A stretch of 64,000 nt of DNA from Jejubacter calystegiae. GTDB taxonomy: Bacteria; Pseudomonadota; Gammaproteobacteria; Enterobacterales; Enterobacteriaceae. The stretch lies in assembly GCF_005671395.1 (NCBI RefSeq), contig NZ_CP040428.1, forward strand, positions 868,001 to 932,000, given 5' to 3'. Every line of letters begins with the position of its first letter. Position 1 is the first letter of the stretch. Below, one piece after another: positions 1 through 10,895 of this stretch. Below the pieces are notes generated by a model, which worked only from the letters and a program-made list of their open reading frames with translations, made no database searches and was not told the DNA's origin. The translations under genes were made by a program, and so were the position numbers.

Positions 1-393
1 CCGACAATCAAAGATACCCTGACACACGCTGATTGGGAAAGAAACGAGCATATAAGATGGATTCTGCCACCTGATGAGACAATCATTCAGGCAGGCGACG
101 CGAATCAGGTCGAGGAGCTGTATAACCGAAAGGTAGGGCTGAGCACCGGCAATGCGCTGAATGCCATTATGATGTGTACAATGTCCGATTATATTATGCT
201 AACACCAGAATATATGGAGGGATTTCTGACAAAGTATCTCCCCGTAAGGCTTTTTGAGCTTCCTTTTGAAACAACGATGACTTCTACGGTATATGCGCAT
301 TTTCATCGCTCCGCCAGGCGTAAAGACTTTATCGGAACCTGTATTAATGCACTAAGCAAAATGGGAGATCCGATTCCGGAGGACTCACGGTAA
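1..393 (+). CDS. LysR-family transcriptional regulator, C-terminal part (gene runs off the left edge)
   Basis: The reading frame is open from base 1 to the TAA at 391-393, so the start lies outside the window. About 130 residues are visible and resemble the C-terminal half of a LysR effector-binding domain. This includes a stretch like MCTMSDYIMLTPEYMEGF followed by a YAHFHRSARRK segment and a closing helix with FIGTCINAL, as is usual at LysR C-termini. An internal ATG at 169 would remove part of the domain and is not a likely start. A 9-bp stem hairpin at 418-442 follows. The regulated genes cannot be told from this window. Confidence 0.75.
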   Translation, partial: PTIKDTLTHADWERNEHIRWILPPDETIIQAGDANQVEELYNRKVGLSTGNALNAIMMCTMSDYIMLTPEYMEGFLTKYLPVRLFELPFETTMTSTVYAHFHRSARRKDFIGTCINALSKMGDPIPEDSR

Positions 394-417
394 CATCAGC
401 TGTTCGCATAAACCCTA

Positions 418-442
418 TGGCCCGTTCGTTTAAAACGGGCCA
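418..442. terminator. Hairpin between the convergent LysR and glycosyltransferase genes
   Basis: A perfect 9-bp stem (TGGCCCGTT / AACGGGCCA) with a 7-base loop lies between the stops of two convergent genes. Neither strand has a strong T-tract, so its use as a bidirectional terminator is inferred from position. Confidence 0.5.
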
Positions 443-445
443 GTT

Positions 446-1711
446 TCATACCGCTGCAGATACCGTCACGTTAAGCTGACCCGCCTGATAATCATCAATC
501 ATAAAAAAGGGCAAAGGAAGGGACCACTGTCCGTCATGGGCCGAAATAGAGTACCGGAACGTTCCCTCCTCTGAAATCAAATCCACGAATAGCCGCTCTC
601 CATCGCGCAGTGCAACCGTACCGCCAATAGAAGAGATTGACGCATTGCTTCCAATATGAAATGGATGGTCTTGCCACCTGCTCACCCCATGCTCAGGATA
701 ATCCCTGGCATGATGAAACTGGAATATTTCATCATGATTAAGGATACTGGTGCGAACAGTTGGCCACAGAATATAACGCAGAAACTGCTGATCCGTATAG
801 CGGGGGTTACCTTTATACGACCGGATAAACTGACGCATCAGCGGTTCCAGCGGAGGGAGCACGCCTGCCGTCCCTCCCCACATACCAGCCAGCAGTAATT
901 CTGTATGTGTGAAATAGTCCCTCATATGGTGAAAATAGTATGGCGAATTCACCCATTCCTGTACAGCGACCGCCTCTTTCTCTGAAAAAAGCGAGTCCGC
1001 ATCCCGCACCAGATACCGGGAAACGCCAGGGTCATCGCTCACAAGAAAACGCCACATCGTAGGCTCGATACCAGACACCCCACTCATATCAACCAACTCG
1101 ACGTCTAACGCTTTGAGGCGCTCCAGCACATGACCGGGTACCGTGTCATCATGGTACACGCGACAGCGCCATGCCGGATAAAATTCGTCCATAAGCTGCG
1201 CATTTTTAATCATAGTTTCGCAATACCGAGGGCTTCCTCCATAAAGGCTGTACGCAATAATATTCCCCCTCCTGTTGGCAGCCTGAAACCGGGTTGGCGC
1301 TGATGCCGGCAGGGGCCAGACCTTTCTGTCGGCACATTGCCGATCGGCCAGACAAAGAGCGTAATTGCCATAAAATTTGAGTTCATCCTGTTTCCCAAGC
1401 CAGCCACAGACTTCCGCCAGCCCATCCAGCCAGTTTCCCGTATAGCGATGTCGCTCCTTATTCTGAAACATGTAGCTATAAACCTGCCACGACTTCAGAT
1501 AATCCCCGGTTCGCATCAGCGTTAACGCATAATCCCCTAATACAGAAGGATTTCCCGGCGTCAGGGCCAGAACATCTTCGCAAAATTTTCTGGCGGCATG
1601 ATAGTTGCCAGCAGCCATCGCCTGACGGAATTGGGAAGCCAGATGCATCAATTTCGCTTCGGGGTTCCGATGTTTTAACCGCACGCTGGGATTTTTTCTT
1701 CTGACCGGCAT
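446..1711 (-). CDS. TPR-containing putative glycosyltransferase (421 aa)
   Basis: This is probably a cytoplasmic sugar transferase. Residues about 20-125 are helical with TPR-like spacing (AARKFCEDVLALTPGNPSVLG, then TGDYLKSWQVY). Residues about 150-345 look like a GT-A-type fold: a beta strand NIIAYSLYGG, a CRVYHDDTVP segment, and RDADSLF at 236-242, whose D237-x-D239 fits a metal/nucleotide-sugar DxD motif. Histidines near 333-352 could complete the site. The last 50 residues are beta-rich. There is no signal peptide or membrane helix. The gene diverges from the giant adhesin at 2250, so glycosylation of that adhesin is an attractive inference, but a polysaccharide target is also possible. 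The acceptor, donor and exact family are not recognised. Confidence 0.55.
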   Translation of the reverse strand: MPVRRKNPSVRLKHRNPEAKLMHLASQFRQAMAAGNYHAARKFCEDVLALTPGNPSVLGDYALTLMRTGDYLKSWQVYSYMFQNKERHRYTGNWLDGLAEVCGWLGKQDELKFYGNYALCLADRQCADRKVWPLPASAPTRFQAANRRGNIIAYSLYGGSPRYCETMIKNAQLMDEFYPAWRCRVYHDDTVPGHVLERLKALDVELVDMSGVSGIEPTMWRFLVSDDPGVSRYLVRDADSLFSEKEAVAVQEWVNSPYYFHHMRDYFTHTELLLAGMWGGTAGVLPPLEPLMRQFIRSYKGNPRYTDQQFLRYILWPTVRTSILNHDEIFQFHHARDYPEHGVSRWQDHPFHIGSNASISSIGGTVALRDGERLFVDLISEEGTFRYSISAHDGQWSLPLPFFMIDDYQAGQLNVTVSAAV

Positions 1712-2249
1712 CCTAATGATCGCTCTTCTTTAATTAAATGCTCTAATTATACTGACAAGACAATAAACAGACAGCAGAATAAATATAAAAAGCATTTTCC
1801 ATTTTCCAGATAACACTCAAACAGTGACTACCAGTCACAAAAAAACAAATTTCATTTTTAATAAAACAAAATCAAAGAAACTCACAAAATAAATGTCGCT
1901 TTTTGTTTATTTAGAAAAAATAAGAAAAACCACATAACACATTGATTAAAAATGACAAAATCCTTGAGCCATCAGAGAATAACTAACAATCAAAACAACA
2001 ACATTAAATTCAGATATTTAATTCCACATCAATAGCGACTATGTTGTTCCGACATGGTAAATGGTGGGAGAGGCACGATCCAGAGCAATTTAAGGTACGA
2101 GTGTATCCTCATATATCAGGATCAATAAATACAAGGCTCCGTTCGGAATACGAAAAAAAATCAAACATGAATCAAATGACTGCAGGCATATGCAGAACCT
2201 GATGTAAAAAACAAAACAACTGATGAAATCAATACAAGGAGGCTCCTAT
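1712..2249. promoter_or_regulatory. AT-rich divergent intergenic region between glycosyltransferase and adhesin
   Basis: About 540 bases without a credible gene. The segment 1740-2040 is very A/T rich, with many A-tracts, unlike the GC-rich adhesin gene beside it. That composition is typical of H-NS-silenced enterobacterial promoters (inference). It must hold the promoters of both divergent genes. An 18-base near-palindrome lies at 2105-2122, and the adhesin ribosome-binding site AAGGAGG lies at about 2235-2241. Confidence 0.5.
2105..2122. promoter_or_regulatory. 18-base near-palindrome upstream of the adhesin
   Basis: The sequence ATCCTCATATATCAGGAT matches its own reverse complement at 16 of 18 positions. 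It lies about 130 bases upstream of the adhesin start, a plausible position for a regulator site. No known operator is recognised. Confidence 0.3.
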
Positions 2250-5200
2250 ATGAGTCGTTTCTCGTTGACAGCTAACGATGGCCAACAGCCATCTCAGACT
2301 TTTGATCTGCTGGCTTCTACCAGCGCAGATGAAGTTGTCACGCTCCCACTTATTCAGCAGGGTTACTATCTGCTGGATGATTCTTCCAATACTTCCGACC
2401 TGGATAATATTTTATTAAGTCGCCAGGGCGATTCTCTGTTAATCCACACAGAAGAATCCTCTCTGCCGGCCGCCATCATTCCTGGTTATTACACCAGCCC
2501 GGCCGTGCTTGCCGTTCCAGTAACGGAAACTAAGATTCAGGCCATTGATACTACCGAGGTACAGGATCAGGTGGTTTCCGTCTCTGCGCTATCCACCACC
2601 GTAGATAGCGACATCGTGTCGGCAGACGCCCTGCCGACACCGCCGTGGGATGGTACCAGCGGTATCCTGATCGATGGTATTACTGACGATCAAGGCCCTG
2701 CCACCGGGGATATCGCCAATCAGGGCGTGACCACGCCGATCGTTACCGACGATCTGACCCCAACGTTGAGCGGTACAGTGCCTCACGGCGCGGGTATGAA
2801 GCTGGTCATTTACGCGAATACTCAAATTATTGGTACCACGGTCGTTAATGAAGATGGCACCTGGAGCTTTACAACACCCACATTAGGCGAGATAGGTAAA
2901 TCTTATACTTTTGAAGTGATTTTCGGGGATCCCGGCGGTTCGGGGGTTCTGGTTTCCATGCCGTTTACCATCAATGCCGTAGAGGATGGTACAACGCTCG
3001 CGGATTCAAATCCCCCCCAGGGTAAACTGAATATCGATGGTATCACCGACGATAACGGGCTTCACCAGGGTAATATCGCCAACGGCGGTGTCACTGACGA
3101 TCTGACTCCGACTCTGCACGGCCATGAGCCGAACGCCGCCGGACTGACCTTACTGATTTTCGCAAACACCAAGCTGCTGGGTTCTGTCCTCGTTGATGAA
3201 AACGGCGACTGGTCGTATACACCTGATCTGGAGGATAATTCCCAATACACCTTCGAAGTGTTGATGAAGGATCCCGGGAGCGACACTTACATCACCTCCA
3301 TGCCGTATACCGTTACCACGGGCTTTGACTATGCCGTGCCCGGGATTTCCTCAGTGAATGACAACGTGGGTAGCAAGGTGGGGGAACTCACCAGCGGTCA
3401 GCCGACAGACGATACCACCCCGACCATTACGGGTACGGCCGATCCTAATACCATCGTCAACATCTATGACGGCGACACCCTGCTGGGCAGCGCTCAGGTC
3501 GACGCCAACGGCGCCTGGAGCTTTACGCCGGAAACGGCGTTGAGCGGAGATGGCGACCATGTCATAACCACAACGTCAACTGACGGTACTTCAGAATCGG
3601 CACACTCGGATGACTTCATCGTCAATCTGGATACGGTCGCTGAAAAACCGGTTATTACCAATATTCAGGATGATGTCGGCCCAATTACTGGAAACGTTCT
3701 TGAGCATGGCAATATTACCGATGACAGCACGCTGACTATTTCCGGCACGTCCGAACCGGGGTCCACGCTGACGCTGTACTACAGCGATAGCAATAATGCG
3801 ATTAACACTATCGCTCTTACCCCCAACAGCGATGGTACCTGGAGCATTCCGGTCACGTTACCCACCGAAGGTAACTACTCCTATTGGGTTGCTGCTACCG
3901 ATCTGGCTGGTAATCAGTCTATCAGCGATATGGTCAAAATTGTCTATGACACTACGGCACCCGATACAGCCACGAATCAGGTATTAACCGATGACGTTGG
4001 CGATATCACCGGCCCCATCGTCAGCGGCGACGTCACCGACGATGCTAACCCAACCTATAGCGGCCAGGCCGAACCGAACGCCACGGTGGTCATTTATGAC
4101 AACGGCGCAGCCATAGGTTCAGTCGTCGCAGACAGTAAAGGATCCTGGTCCTTCACGCCGACTGAAGCCCTGGCCGATGGCGAGCACAGCTTCTCTACTG
4201 TAGTCGTTGACGGTAATGGTAACCAGAGCTCAGCTTCCCCCTCTATCGACTTCACCGTCGATACCTCGGCCCCGGATGTCATCGATATCACGGCCCCGGA
4301 TAACCTGCTGGTCACCGACGATGTGGGTACTATTACCGGCCCGATCGCCAACGGCGACGTCACCGATGATGCCAACCCGACCTTTTCCGGTAAAAATCAG
4401 GTGCCGGGCAACACCATTATTATTACGGACAACGGCACCGAACTGGGTTCCGCCCTGGTTGACGCTGAAGGAAACTGGTCCTTCACCCCTGTCACCCCCA
4501 TGGATGAGGGTGACCATCAGATCGAATTGATTGCCAAAGATCCTGCCGGTAACCACAGCGATCCGTCCGCATCGTTTGATTTCTCCATCGATACCACAGC
4601 CCCGGATGTCATTGATATCACGGCCCCGGATAACCTGCTGGTCACCGATGATGTGGGTACCATCACCGGTCCGCTCGCCAGCGGCGACGTCACCGATGAT
4701 GCCAACCCGACCTTCTCCGGTAAAAATCAGGAGCCGGGCAACACCATTATCATCACAGATAACGGTACCGAGCTGGGCTCCGCCCTGGTTGACGAGAATG
4801 GAAACTGGAGCTTCACGCCGGAGACTCCCATGGACGATGGCGACCATCAGATCAAGCTGATTGCCGAAGATCCTGCCGGGAACCGCAGCGAGCCGTCCGC
4901 GTCGTTCGAGGTCACTGTCGACACCACGGCGCCGGACGCCGTCACCAGCCCGGTACTGACCGATGACGTGGGCGACATCACCGGCCCCATCACCAACGGC
5001 GACGTCACCGATGATACCCAGCCGACCTTCAGCGGTCAGGCCGAGCCGGGCGCCACGGTGATCGTCTCTGATAACGGGACCGTGCTCGGCTCCGTGACAG
5101 TTGACGCGGTAGGAAACTGGTCCTTCACCCCGTCTGAAGCCCTGGCGGAAGGCGATCACAGCTTCTCCGCCGTGGTTCAGGATGCCGCCGGCAACCAGAG

Positions 5201-8200
5201 CACGGCTTCCGATCCCATCAACTTCGTGGTTAACACGGCGACGCCGGAAGCCATCACCGACCCGGTACTGACCGATGATGCGGGCACCATTACCGGCCCC
5301 ATCACCAGTGGCGACGTCACCGACGATACTACCCCAACCTTCAGCGGCAAGGCTGAACCTGGCACCACGGTAATCGTCTCGGATAACGGTGACGTGATCG
5401 GCTCTGCGGCAGTTGACCCGGATGGAAACTGGTCCTTTACACCGGATACTCCCCTGGAGGAAGGCGATCACAGCCTGACCGCCGTGGTGGAAAATACCGC
5501 CGGCAACCAGAGCCCGCCTTCCGATCCCATCAACATCACCGTTGACACGACGGCACCGGACGCCGTCACCAGCCCGGTACTGACCGATGACGTGGGCGAT
5601 ATCACCGGCCCCATCGCCAGCGGCGACGTCACCGATGATACCCAGCCGACCTTCAGCGGCAAGGCCGAGCCAAACGCTACGGTGATCGTCTCTGACAGCG
5701 GGACCGTGCTCGGCTCCGTGGCGGTTGATGCTGACGGAAACTGGTCCTTTACCCCGTCTGAAGCCCTGGCGGAAGGCGATCACAGCTTCTCCGCCGTAGT
5801 GGAAGATGCCGCCGGCAACCAGAGCGTGGCCTCCGACCCCATCGACTTCACCATCGACACCACAGCCCCGGATGTCATTGATATCACGGCTCCGGATAAC
5901 CTGCTGGTCACCGATGATGTGGGTACCATCACCGGTCCGCTTGCCAGTGGCGACGTCACCGATGATGCCAACCCGACCTTCTCCGGTAAAAATCAGGAGC
6001 CGGGCAACACCGTTATCATCACGGACAACGGCACCGAACTGGGCTCTGCCCTGGTTGACGAGAATGGAAACTGGTCCTTCACTCCAGAGACGCCCCTGGC
6101 CGATGGCGACCACCAGATTGCACTGATTGCCGAAGATCCTGCCGGGAACCGCAGCGAGCCGTCCGCGTCGTTCGAGGTCGTTGTCGACACCACGGCGCCG
6201 GACACCGTCACCAGCCCGGTACTGACTGATGATGCGGGCACCATTACCGGCCCGATCGCCAGCGGCGATGTTACCGACGATACCACTCCGACCTTAAGTG
6301 GCAAAGCCGAGCCGGGCGCCACGGTGATCGTTTCGGATAACGGTAACGTCATTGGCTCCGCGGCAGTTGACCCGGATGGAAACTGGTCCTTCACGCCGGA
6401 TACCCCGCTGGAGGAAGGCGATCACAGCCTGACCGCCGTGGTGGAAGATGCTGCAGGCAACCAGAGTCCGCCTTCCGATCCCATCAACATCACCGTCGAC
6501 ACGACGGCGCCGGACGCCGTCACCAGCCCGGTACTGACCGATGACGTGGGCGACATCACCGGCCCCATCACCAGCGGCGATGTCACCGACGACACCACCC
6601 CGACCTTCAGCGGCAAGGCCGAGCCAAACGCTACGGTGATCGTCTCTGACAACGGGACCGTGCTCGGCTCCGCGGCGGTTGATCCGGATGGAAACTGGTC
6701 CTTCACCCCGTCTGAAGCCCTGGCGGAAGGCGATCACAGCTTCTCCGCTGTGGTGGAAGATGCCGCCGGCAACCAGAGCGTGGCCTCCGACCCCATCGAC
6801 TTCACCATCGACACCACGGCGCCGGATGCCATTGATATCACCGCCCCGGATAACCTGCTGGTCACCGATGATGTGGGTACCATCACCGGTCCGCTCGCCA
6901 GCGGCGACGTCACCGATGATGCCACCCCGACCTTCTCCGGTAAAAATCAGGAGCCGGGCAACACCGTTATAATCACGGACAACGGCACCGAGGTGGGCTC
7001 TGCCCTGGTTGACGAAAATGGCGACTGGACCTTCACGCCGGAAACTCCCCTGGCCGATGGTGATCATCAGATCGCACTGATTGCCGAAGATCCTGCCGGG
7101 AACCGCAGCGAGCCGTCCGCACCGTTCGAGGTCACTGTCGACACCACGGCGCCGGATGCCATCACCCACCCGGTACTGACCGATGACGTGGGCGACATCA
7201 CCGGCCCCATCGCCAACGGCGACGTCACCGATGATACCCAGCCGACCTTCAGCGGTCAGGCCGAACCGGACGCCACGGTGATCGTCTCTGACAACGGGAC
7301 CGTGATCGGCTCCGTGGCGGTTGACCCGGATGGAAACTGGTCCTTCACGCCGTCTGAAGCCCTGGCGGAAGGCGATCACAGCTTCTCCGCCGTGGTGGAA
7401 GATACCGCCGGCAACCAGAGTGAAGCCTCTGACCCCATCAACTTCACGATCAACTCCACTGCTGTCACCATCTCCATTGACAGTGTGGTGGACGATGTGG
7501 AGCCGGGCACGGGTAATATCGATAACGCCGGTATCACCAACGACAATCAGCCGACTATTAATGGTTCAGCAACTGCCAGCTGTGTTGTCACCGTTTACGA
7601 CAAAGGTGTACTGCTTGGTTCGACGCTCTCTGATGCCAGCGGCGCCTGGAAATTTACGCCGGCTAACGCCCTGGCGGATGGTGAGCATGACTTCACCGCA
7701 ACGGTCACAACTCCGGCAACGGGTGAAAGCGCGCCAACTGAGGCCTGGGCGATTAATATCGATACCGTCGCACCGTCTGTCATCACCAGCCCGACGCTGA
7801 CTGATGACGTGGGCGATATCACCGGCCCCATCACCAACGGTGGTCTCACGGATGACAATCAGCCAACTTACAGCGGTAAGGCTGAGCCTGGCGCTACGGT
7901 AATTGTCTCCGATGATGGTACAGTCATTGGCTCCACGGTGGTTAACGCGGACGGTACCTGGTCCTTTACCCCGCCGGAGGCCCTGGCAGACGGTGAGCAC
8001 AGCTTTACTGCCGTAGTGGAAGATGCCGCTGGCAACCAAAGCCCGGATTCTGAAGCTATCAACTTCACCGTTGACGCCACTCCGCCAGAATCGGCAAGTA
8101 ATGTCGTCATTGTCGACAACTCTGGCGATCAAACCGGTAATGTCGTACCTGACGGCGCGACAGATGACACCCAGCCGACGATCGAAGGCAATGCAGAGCC

Positions 8201-9227
8201 GGGTTCAACCGTGATTATCAACGATAATGGTGAACCTATCGGTTCAGTCGCGGTAAACCCCGACGGTTCCTGGAGCTTTACGCCGGATACTCCGCTGAGT
8301 GATGGCGAACACGCCATTGACACCGTCGTGGTGGATCCCGCCGGCAATAAGAGCGAGCCCAGCGATACGATCTCCTTCGCTGTCGTTGCGACCGGTAGCG
8401 ACAATTTCGATGCGGATGCAAAGCATATTCTGGGCCTGAACGAAGAGTATACTCTGGATTCCGGGTTAACCTTCACCAACGTGACCAGCGGTCGTGAAGA
8501 CGGAATTAACTTCAACGAAATTACGGATAAAGGGGTATGGTTCTTTGCACCTGATTCCTTCGGTACCCAGGTTCTAACGCTGCTTGCCCAATCCGTTACC
8601 CAGGTCAGCTTTGGTGGCGAAACCAACTCTGTGAGCTTCGATGTTGCGGCCGTATCGGCTGCGGGCGGTTCCGTCCACTACTTCGATGCGGACGGTAAGG
8701 AGCTGTTCAGCCAGGATATCCCGACCTCTCCGGATACTCAGGTGACTAACATCAGTTGGGAAGCCCCAGAGGGTGAGCTTATCTCGTACATCACGATCAA
8801 TGTTGGCTCGGAAGCAGGCGATGCGCTAATTCGTGTGGACAACTTTACGTGGGGCAGCGAACAACTGACGACGCCATCGGCAGCCACGCTGATGGCCGCC
8901 GTCGAAGATTCTCAGTCAGATGCTCTACAGCTGGTTAACGCTACCGTGGATGCGCACAGCAATGCCAGTCAGGGACACCTGTCCCTGTCTCTGGACGAGG
9001 TGCTCAGCCATAGCGAACAGAATCTGTTTGTCAACGACGGTAAATCACAATTCGCCATTACCGGCGAAAGCGGTGACCAGATTGAGCTGACCGGCATATC
9101 GGAAAGCAGTCTGACACAGCACAGCGACATTACCAGCGGTGGCGTAACTTATGATGTGTACACCGTTTCCGGCAGCAATACTGAATTGCTGGTACAGCAC
9201 GGGCTGGAGCTTCACCCCACTGCATAA
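2250..9227 (+). CDS. Giant BapA-like adhesin with 18 Ig-like repeats (2325 aa)
   Basis: This is a predicted surface adhesin or biofilm protein. The ATG at 2250 is chosen because AAGGAGG sits 8 bases upstream; an in-frame ATG at 2223 lacks such a site. Residues 1-136 have no Sec signal and resemble the N-terminal prefix of BapA-type proteins. Residues about 137-2049 hold 18 bacterial Ig-like repeats of about 100-110 residues, with the pattern TDDVGxITGPI...GDVTDD...PTFSG...GNWSFTP...GDH...AGNQS. Residues 2050-2206 form a different beta-rich domain containing DGINFNEITDKGVWFF. The tail (2207-2325) has SLSLDEVLSHSEQNLF and a Val/Ser-rich end, compatible with a type I secretion substrate. No type I secretion genes are in the window. 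The Asp-rich repeat junctions suggest calcium binding. A terminator follows at 9254. Confidence 0.85.
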   Translation: MSRFSLTANDGQQPSQTFDLLASTSADEVVTLPLIQQGYYLLDDSSNTSDLDNILLSRQGDSLLIHTEESSLPAAIIPGYYTSPAVLAVPVTETKIQAIDTTEVQDQVVSVSALSTTVDSDIVSADALPTPPWDGTSGILIDGITDDQGPATGDIANQGVTTPIVTDDLTPTLSGTVPHGAGMKLVIYANTQIIGTTVVNEDGTWSFTTPTLGEIGKSYTFEVIFGDPGGSGVLVSMPFTINAVEDGTTLADSNPPQGKLNIDGITDDNGLHQGNIANGGVTDDLTPTLHGHEPNAAGLTLLIFANTKLLGSVLVDENGDWSYTPDLEDNSQYTFEVLMKDPGSDTYITSMPYTVTTGFDYAVPGISSVNDNVGSKVGELTSGQPTDDTTPTITGTADPNTIVNIYDGDTLLGSAQVDANGAWSFTPETALSGDGDHVITTTSTDGTSESAHSDDFIVNLDTVAEKPVITNIQDDVGPITGNVLEHGNITDDSTLTISGTSEPGSTLTLYYSDSNNAINTIALTPNSDGTWSIPVTLPTEGNYSYWVAATDLAGNQSISDMVKIVYDTTAPDTATNQVLTDDVGDITGPIVSGDVTDDANPTYSGQAEPNATVVIYDNGAAIGSVVADSKGSWSFTPTEALADGEHSFSTVVVDGNGNQSSASPSIDFTVDTSAPDVIDITAPDNLLVTDDVGTITGPIANGDVTDDANPTFSGKNQVPGNTIIITDNGTELGSALVDAEGNWSFTPVTPMDEGDHQIELIAKDPAGNHSDPSASFDFSIDTTAPDVIDITAPDNLLVTDDVGTITGPLASGDVTDDANPTFSGKNQEPGNTIIITDNGTELGSALVDENGNWSFTPETPMDDGDHQIKLIAEDPAGNRSEPSASFEVTVDTTAPDAVTSPVLTDDVGDITGPITNGDVTDDTQPTFSGQAEPGATVIVSDNGTVLGSVTVDAVGNWSFTPSEALAEGDHSFSAVVQDAAGNQSTASDPINFVVNTATPEAITDPVLTDDAGTITGPITSGDVTDDTTPTFSGKAEPGTTVIVSDNGDVIGSAAVDPDGNWSFTPDTPLEEGDHSLTAVVENTAGNQSPPSDPINITVDTTAPDAVTSPVLTDDVGDITGPIASGDVTDDTQPTFSGKAEPNATVIVSDSGTVLGSVAVDADGNWSFTPSEALAEGDHSFSAVVEDAAGNQSVASDPIDFTIDTTAPDVIDITAPDNLLVTDDVGTITGPLASGDVTDDANPTFSGKNQEPGNTVIITDNGTELGSALVDENGNWSFTPETPLADGDHQIALIAEDPAGNRSEPSASFEVVVDTTAPDTVTSPVLTDDAGTITGPIASGDVTDDTTPTLSGKAEPGATVIVSDNGNVIGSAAVDPDGNWSFTPDTPLEEGDHSLTAVVEDAAGNQSPPSDPINITVDTTAPDAVTSPVLTDDVGDITGPITSGDVTDDTTPTFSGKAEPNATVIVSDNGTVLGSAAVDPDGNWSFTPSEALAEGDHSFSAVVEDAAGNQSVASDPIDFTIDTTAPDAIDITAPDNLLVTDDVGTITGPLASGDVTDDATPTFSGKNQEPGNTVIITDNGTEVGSALVDENGDWTFTPETPLADGDHQIALIAEDPAGNRSEPSAPFEVTVDTTAPDAITHPVLTDDVGDITGPIANGDVTDDTQPTFSGQAEPDATVIVSDNGTVIGSVAVDPDGNWSFTPSEALAEGDHSFSAVVEDTAGNQSEASDPINFTINSTAVTISIDSVVDDVEPGTGNIDNAGITNDNQPTINGSATASCVVTVYDKGVLLGSTLSDASGAWKFTPANALADGEHDFTATVTTPATGESAPTEAWAINIDTVAPSVITSPTLTDDVGDITGPITNGGLTDDNQPTYSGKAEPGATVIVSDDGTVIGSTVVNADGTWSFTPPEALADGEHSFTAVVEDAAGNQSPDSEAINFTVDATPPESASNVVIVDNSGDQTGNVVPDGATDDTQPTIEGNAEPGSTVIINDNGEPIGSVAVNPDGSWSFTPDTPLSDGEHAIDTVVVDPAGNKSEPSDTISFAVVATGSDNFDADAKHILGLNEEYTLDSGLTFTNVTSGREDGINFNEITDKGVWFFAPDSFGTQVLTLLAQSVTQVSFGGETNSVSFDVAAVSAAGGSVHYFDADGKELFSQDIPTSPDTQVTNISWEAPEGELISYITINVGSEAGDALIRVDNFTWGSEQLTTPSAATLMAAVEDSQSDALQLVNATVDAHSNASQGHLSLSLDEVLSHSEQNLFVNDGKSQFAITGESGDQIELTGISESSLTQHSDITSGGVTYDVYTVSGSNTELLVQHGLELHPTA
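5265..7172 (+). repeat. Tandem 954-bp higher-order repeat inside the adhesin gene (two copies)
   Basis: Three neighbouring Ig repeats form a block that is repeated: 5265-6218 and 6219-7172, each exactly 954 bases or 318 codons. The block order is type B (VLTDDAGT ... LEEGDHSL), type A (VLTDDVGD ... LAEGDHSF), type C (LVTDDVGT ... KNQEPGN ... DGDHQI). Single repeats outside the block share the types but not the exact order. This indicates a recent three-domain segmental duplication and a likely site of length variation. Confidence 0.8.
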
Positions 9228-9253
9228 CCGTTATATGACGTAATAAACCTCCC

Positions 9254-9284
9254 ATGCCGGTCATTCATTGACCGGCATTTTTAT
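9254..9284 (+). terminator. Rho-independent terminator of the adhesin gene
   Basis: A perfect 10-bp stem (ATGCCGGTCA / TGACCGGCAT, loop TTCAT) is followed by a T-rich tail, 27 bases after the adhesin stop. Confidence 0.8.
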
Positions 9285-9296
9285 TGTCATCCCTAA

Positions 9297-9317
9297 ACCA
9301 CCTCCTATGGAGGTGGT
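9297..9317. repeat. Left subterminal hairpin of the IS200-like element
   Basis: A perfect 9-bp stem with a TAT loop. In IS200-family elements this structure is recognised by TnpA in single-stranded form and also limits read-through from outside. Confidence 0.7.
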
Positions 9318-9718
9318 GATCGTATCTGTGGGGCTTTGCCCGTAGAATGCTCATGCTAAATACTGCCCCGGTTTGTTACCAGCAAATCAAGGGAGTAAGT
9401 AGCATGAGCAGATATGAATCCGCTTCACACGTATTCTATCGTTGTCAGTATCACCTCGTATGGACGCCAAAGTACAGATACAGAATCCTGAAGGGGAATC
9501 TGGGTAAAGAGCTTTACCGTAGCATCTATATCTACTGCAACATGAAAAAGTGTACGGTGGTGGAATTAAATGTGCAGACAGACCATGTTCATCTGGTGGT
9601 AAGAACGCCGCCGAGTCTGAGCGTATCGGAACTGATGGGTTTCGTGAAGGGGAGAACAGCGATAAGGCTGTTCGCGAAGTATCTGTATCTGAGGAAGAAA
9701 AAGTTATGGGTGTAGTGG

Positions 9719-10895
<1,177 letters not shown>

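Noticed and set aside
2223..2249. Upstream in-frame ATG for the adhesin
   Set aside because: The AAGGAGG site lies between this ATG and the one at 2250, so it serves the latter.
4230..6113. Long open frame (627 codons) on the minus strand within the adhesin gene, and similar ones at 6294-7379 and 7566-8132
   Set aside because: They are antisense shadows of the GC-rich Ig repeats; the translations repeat with the same period as the adhesin and have no ribosome-binding site or family signature.
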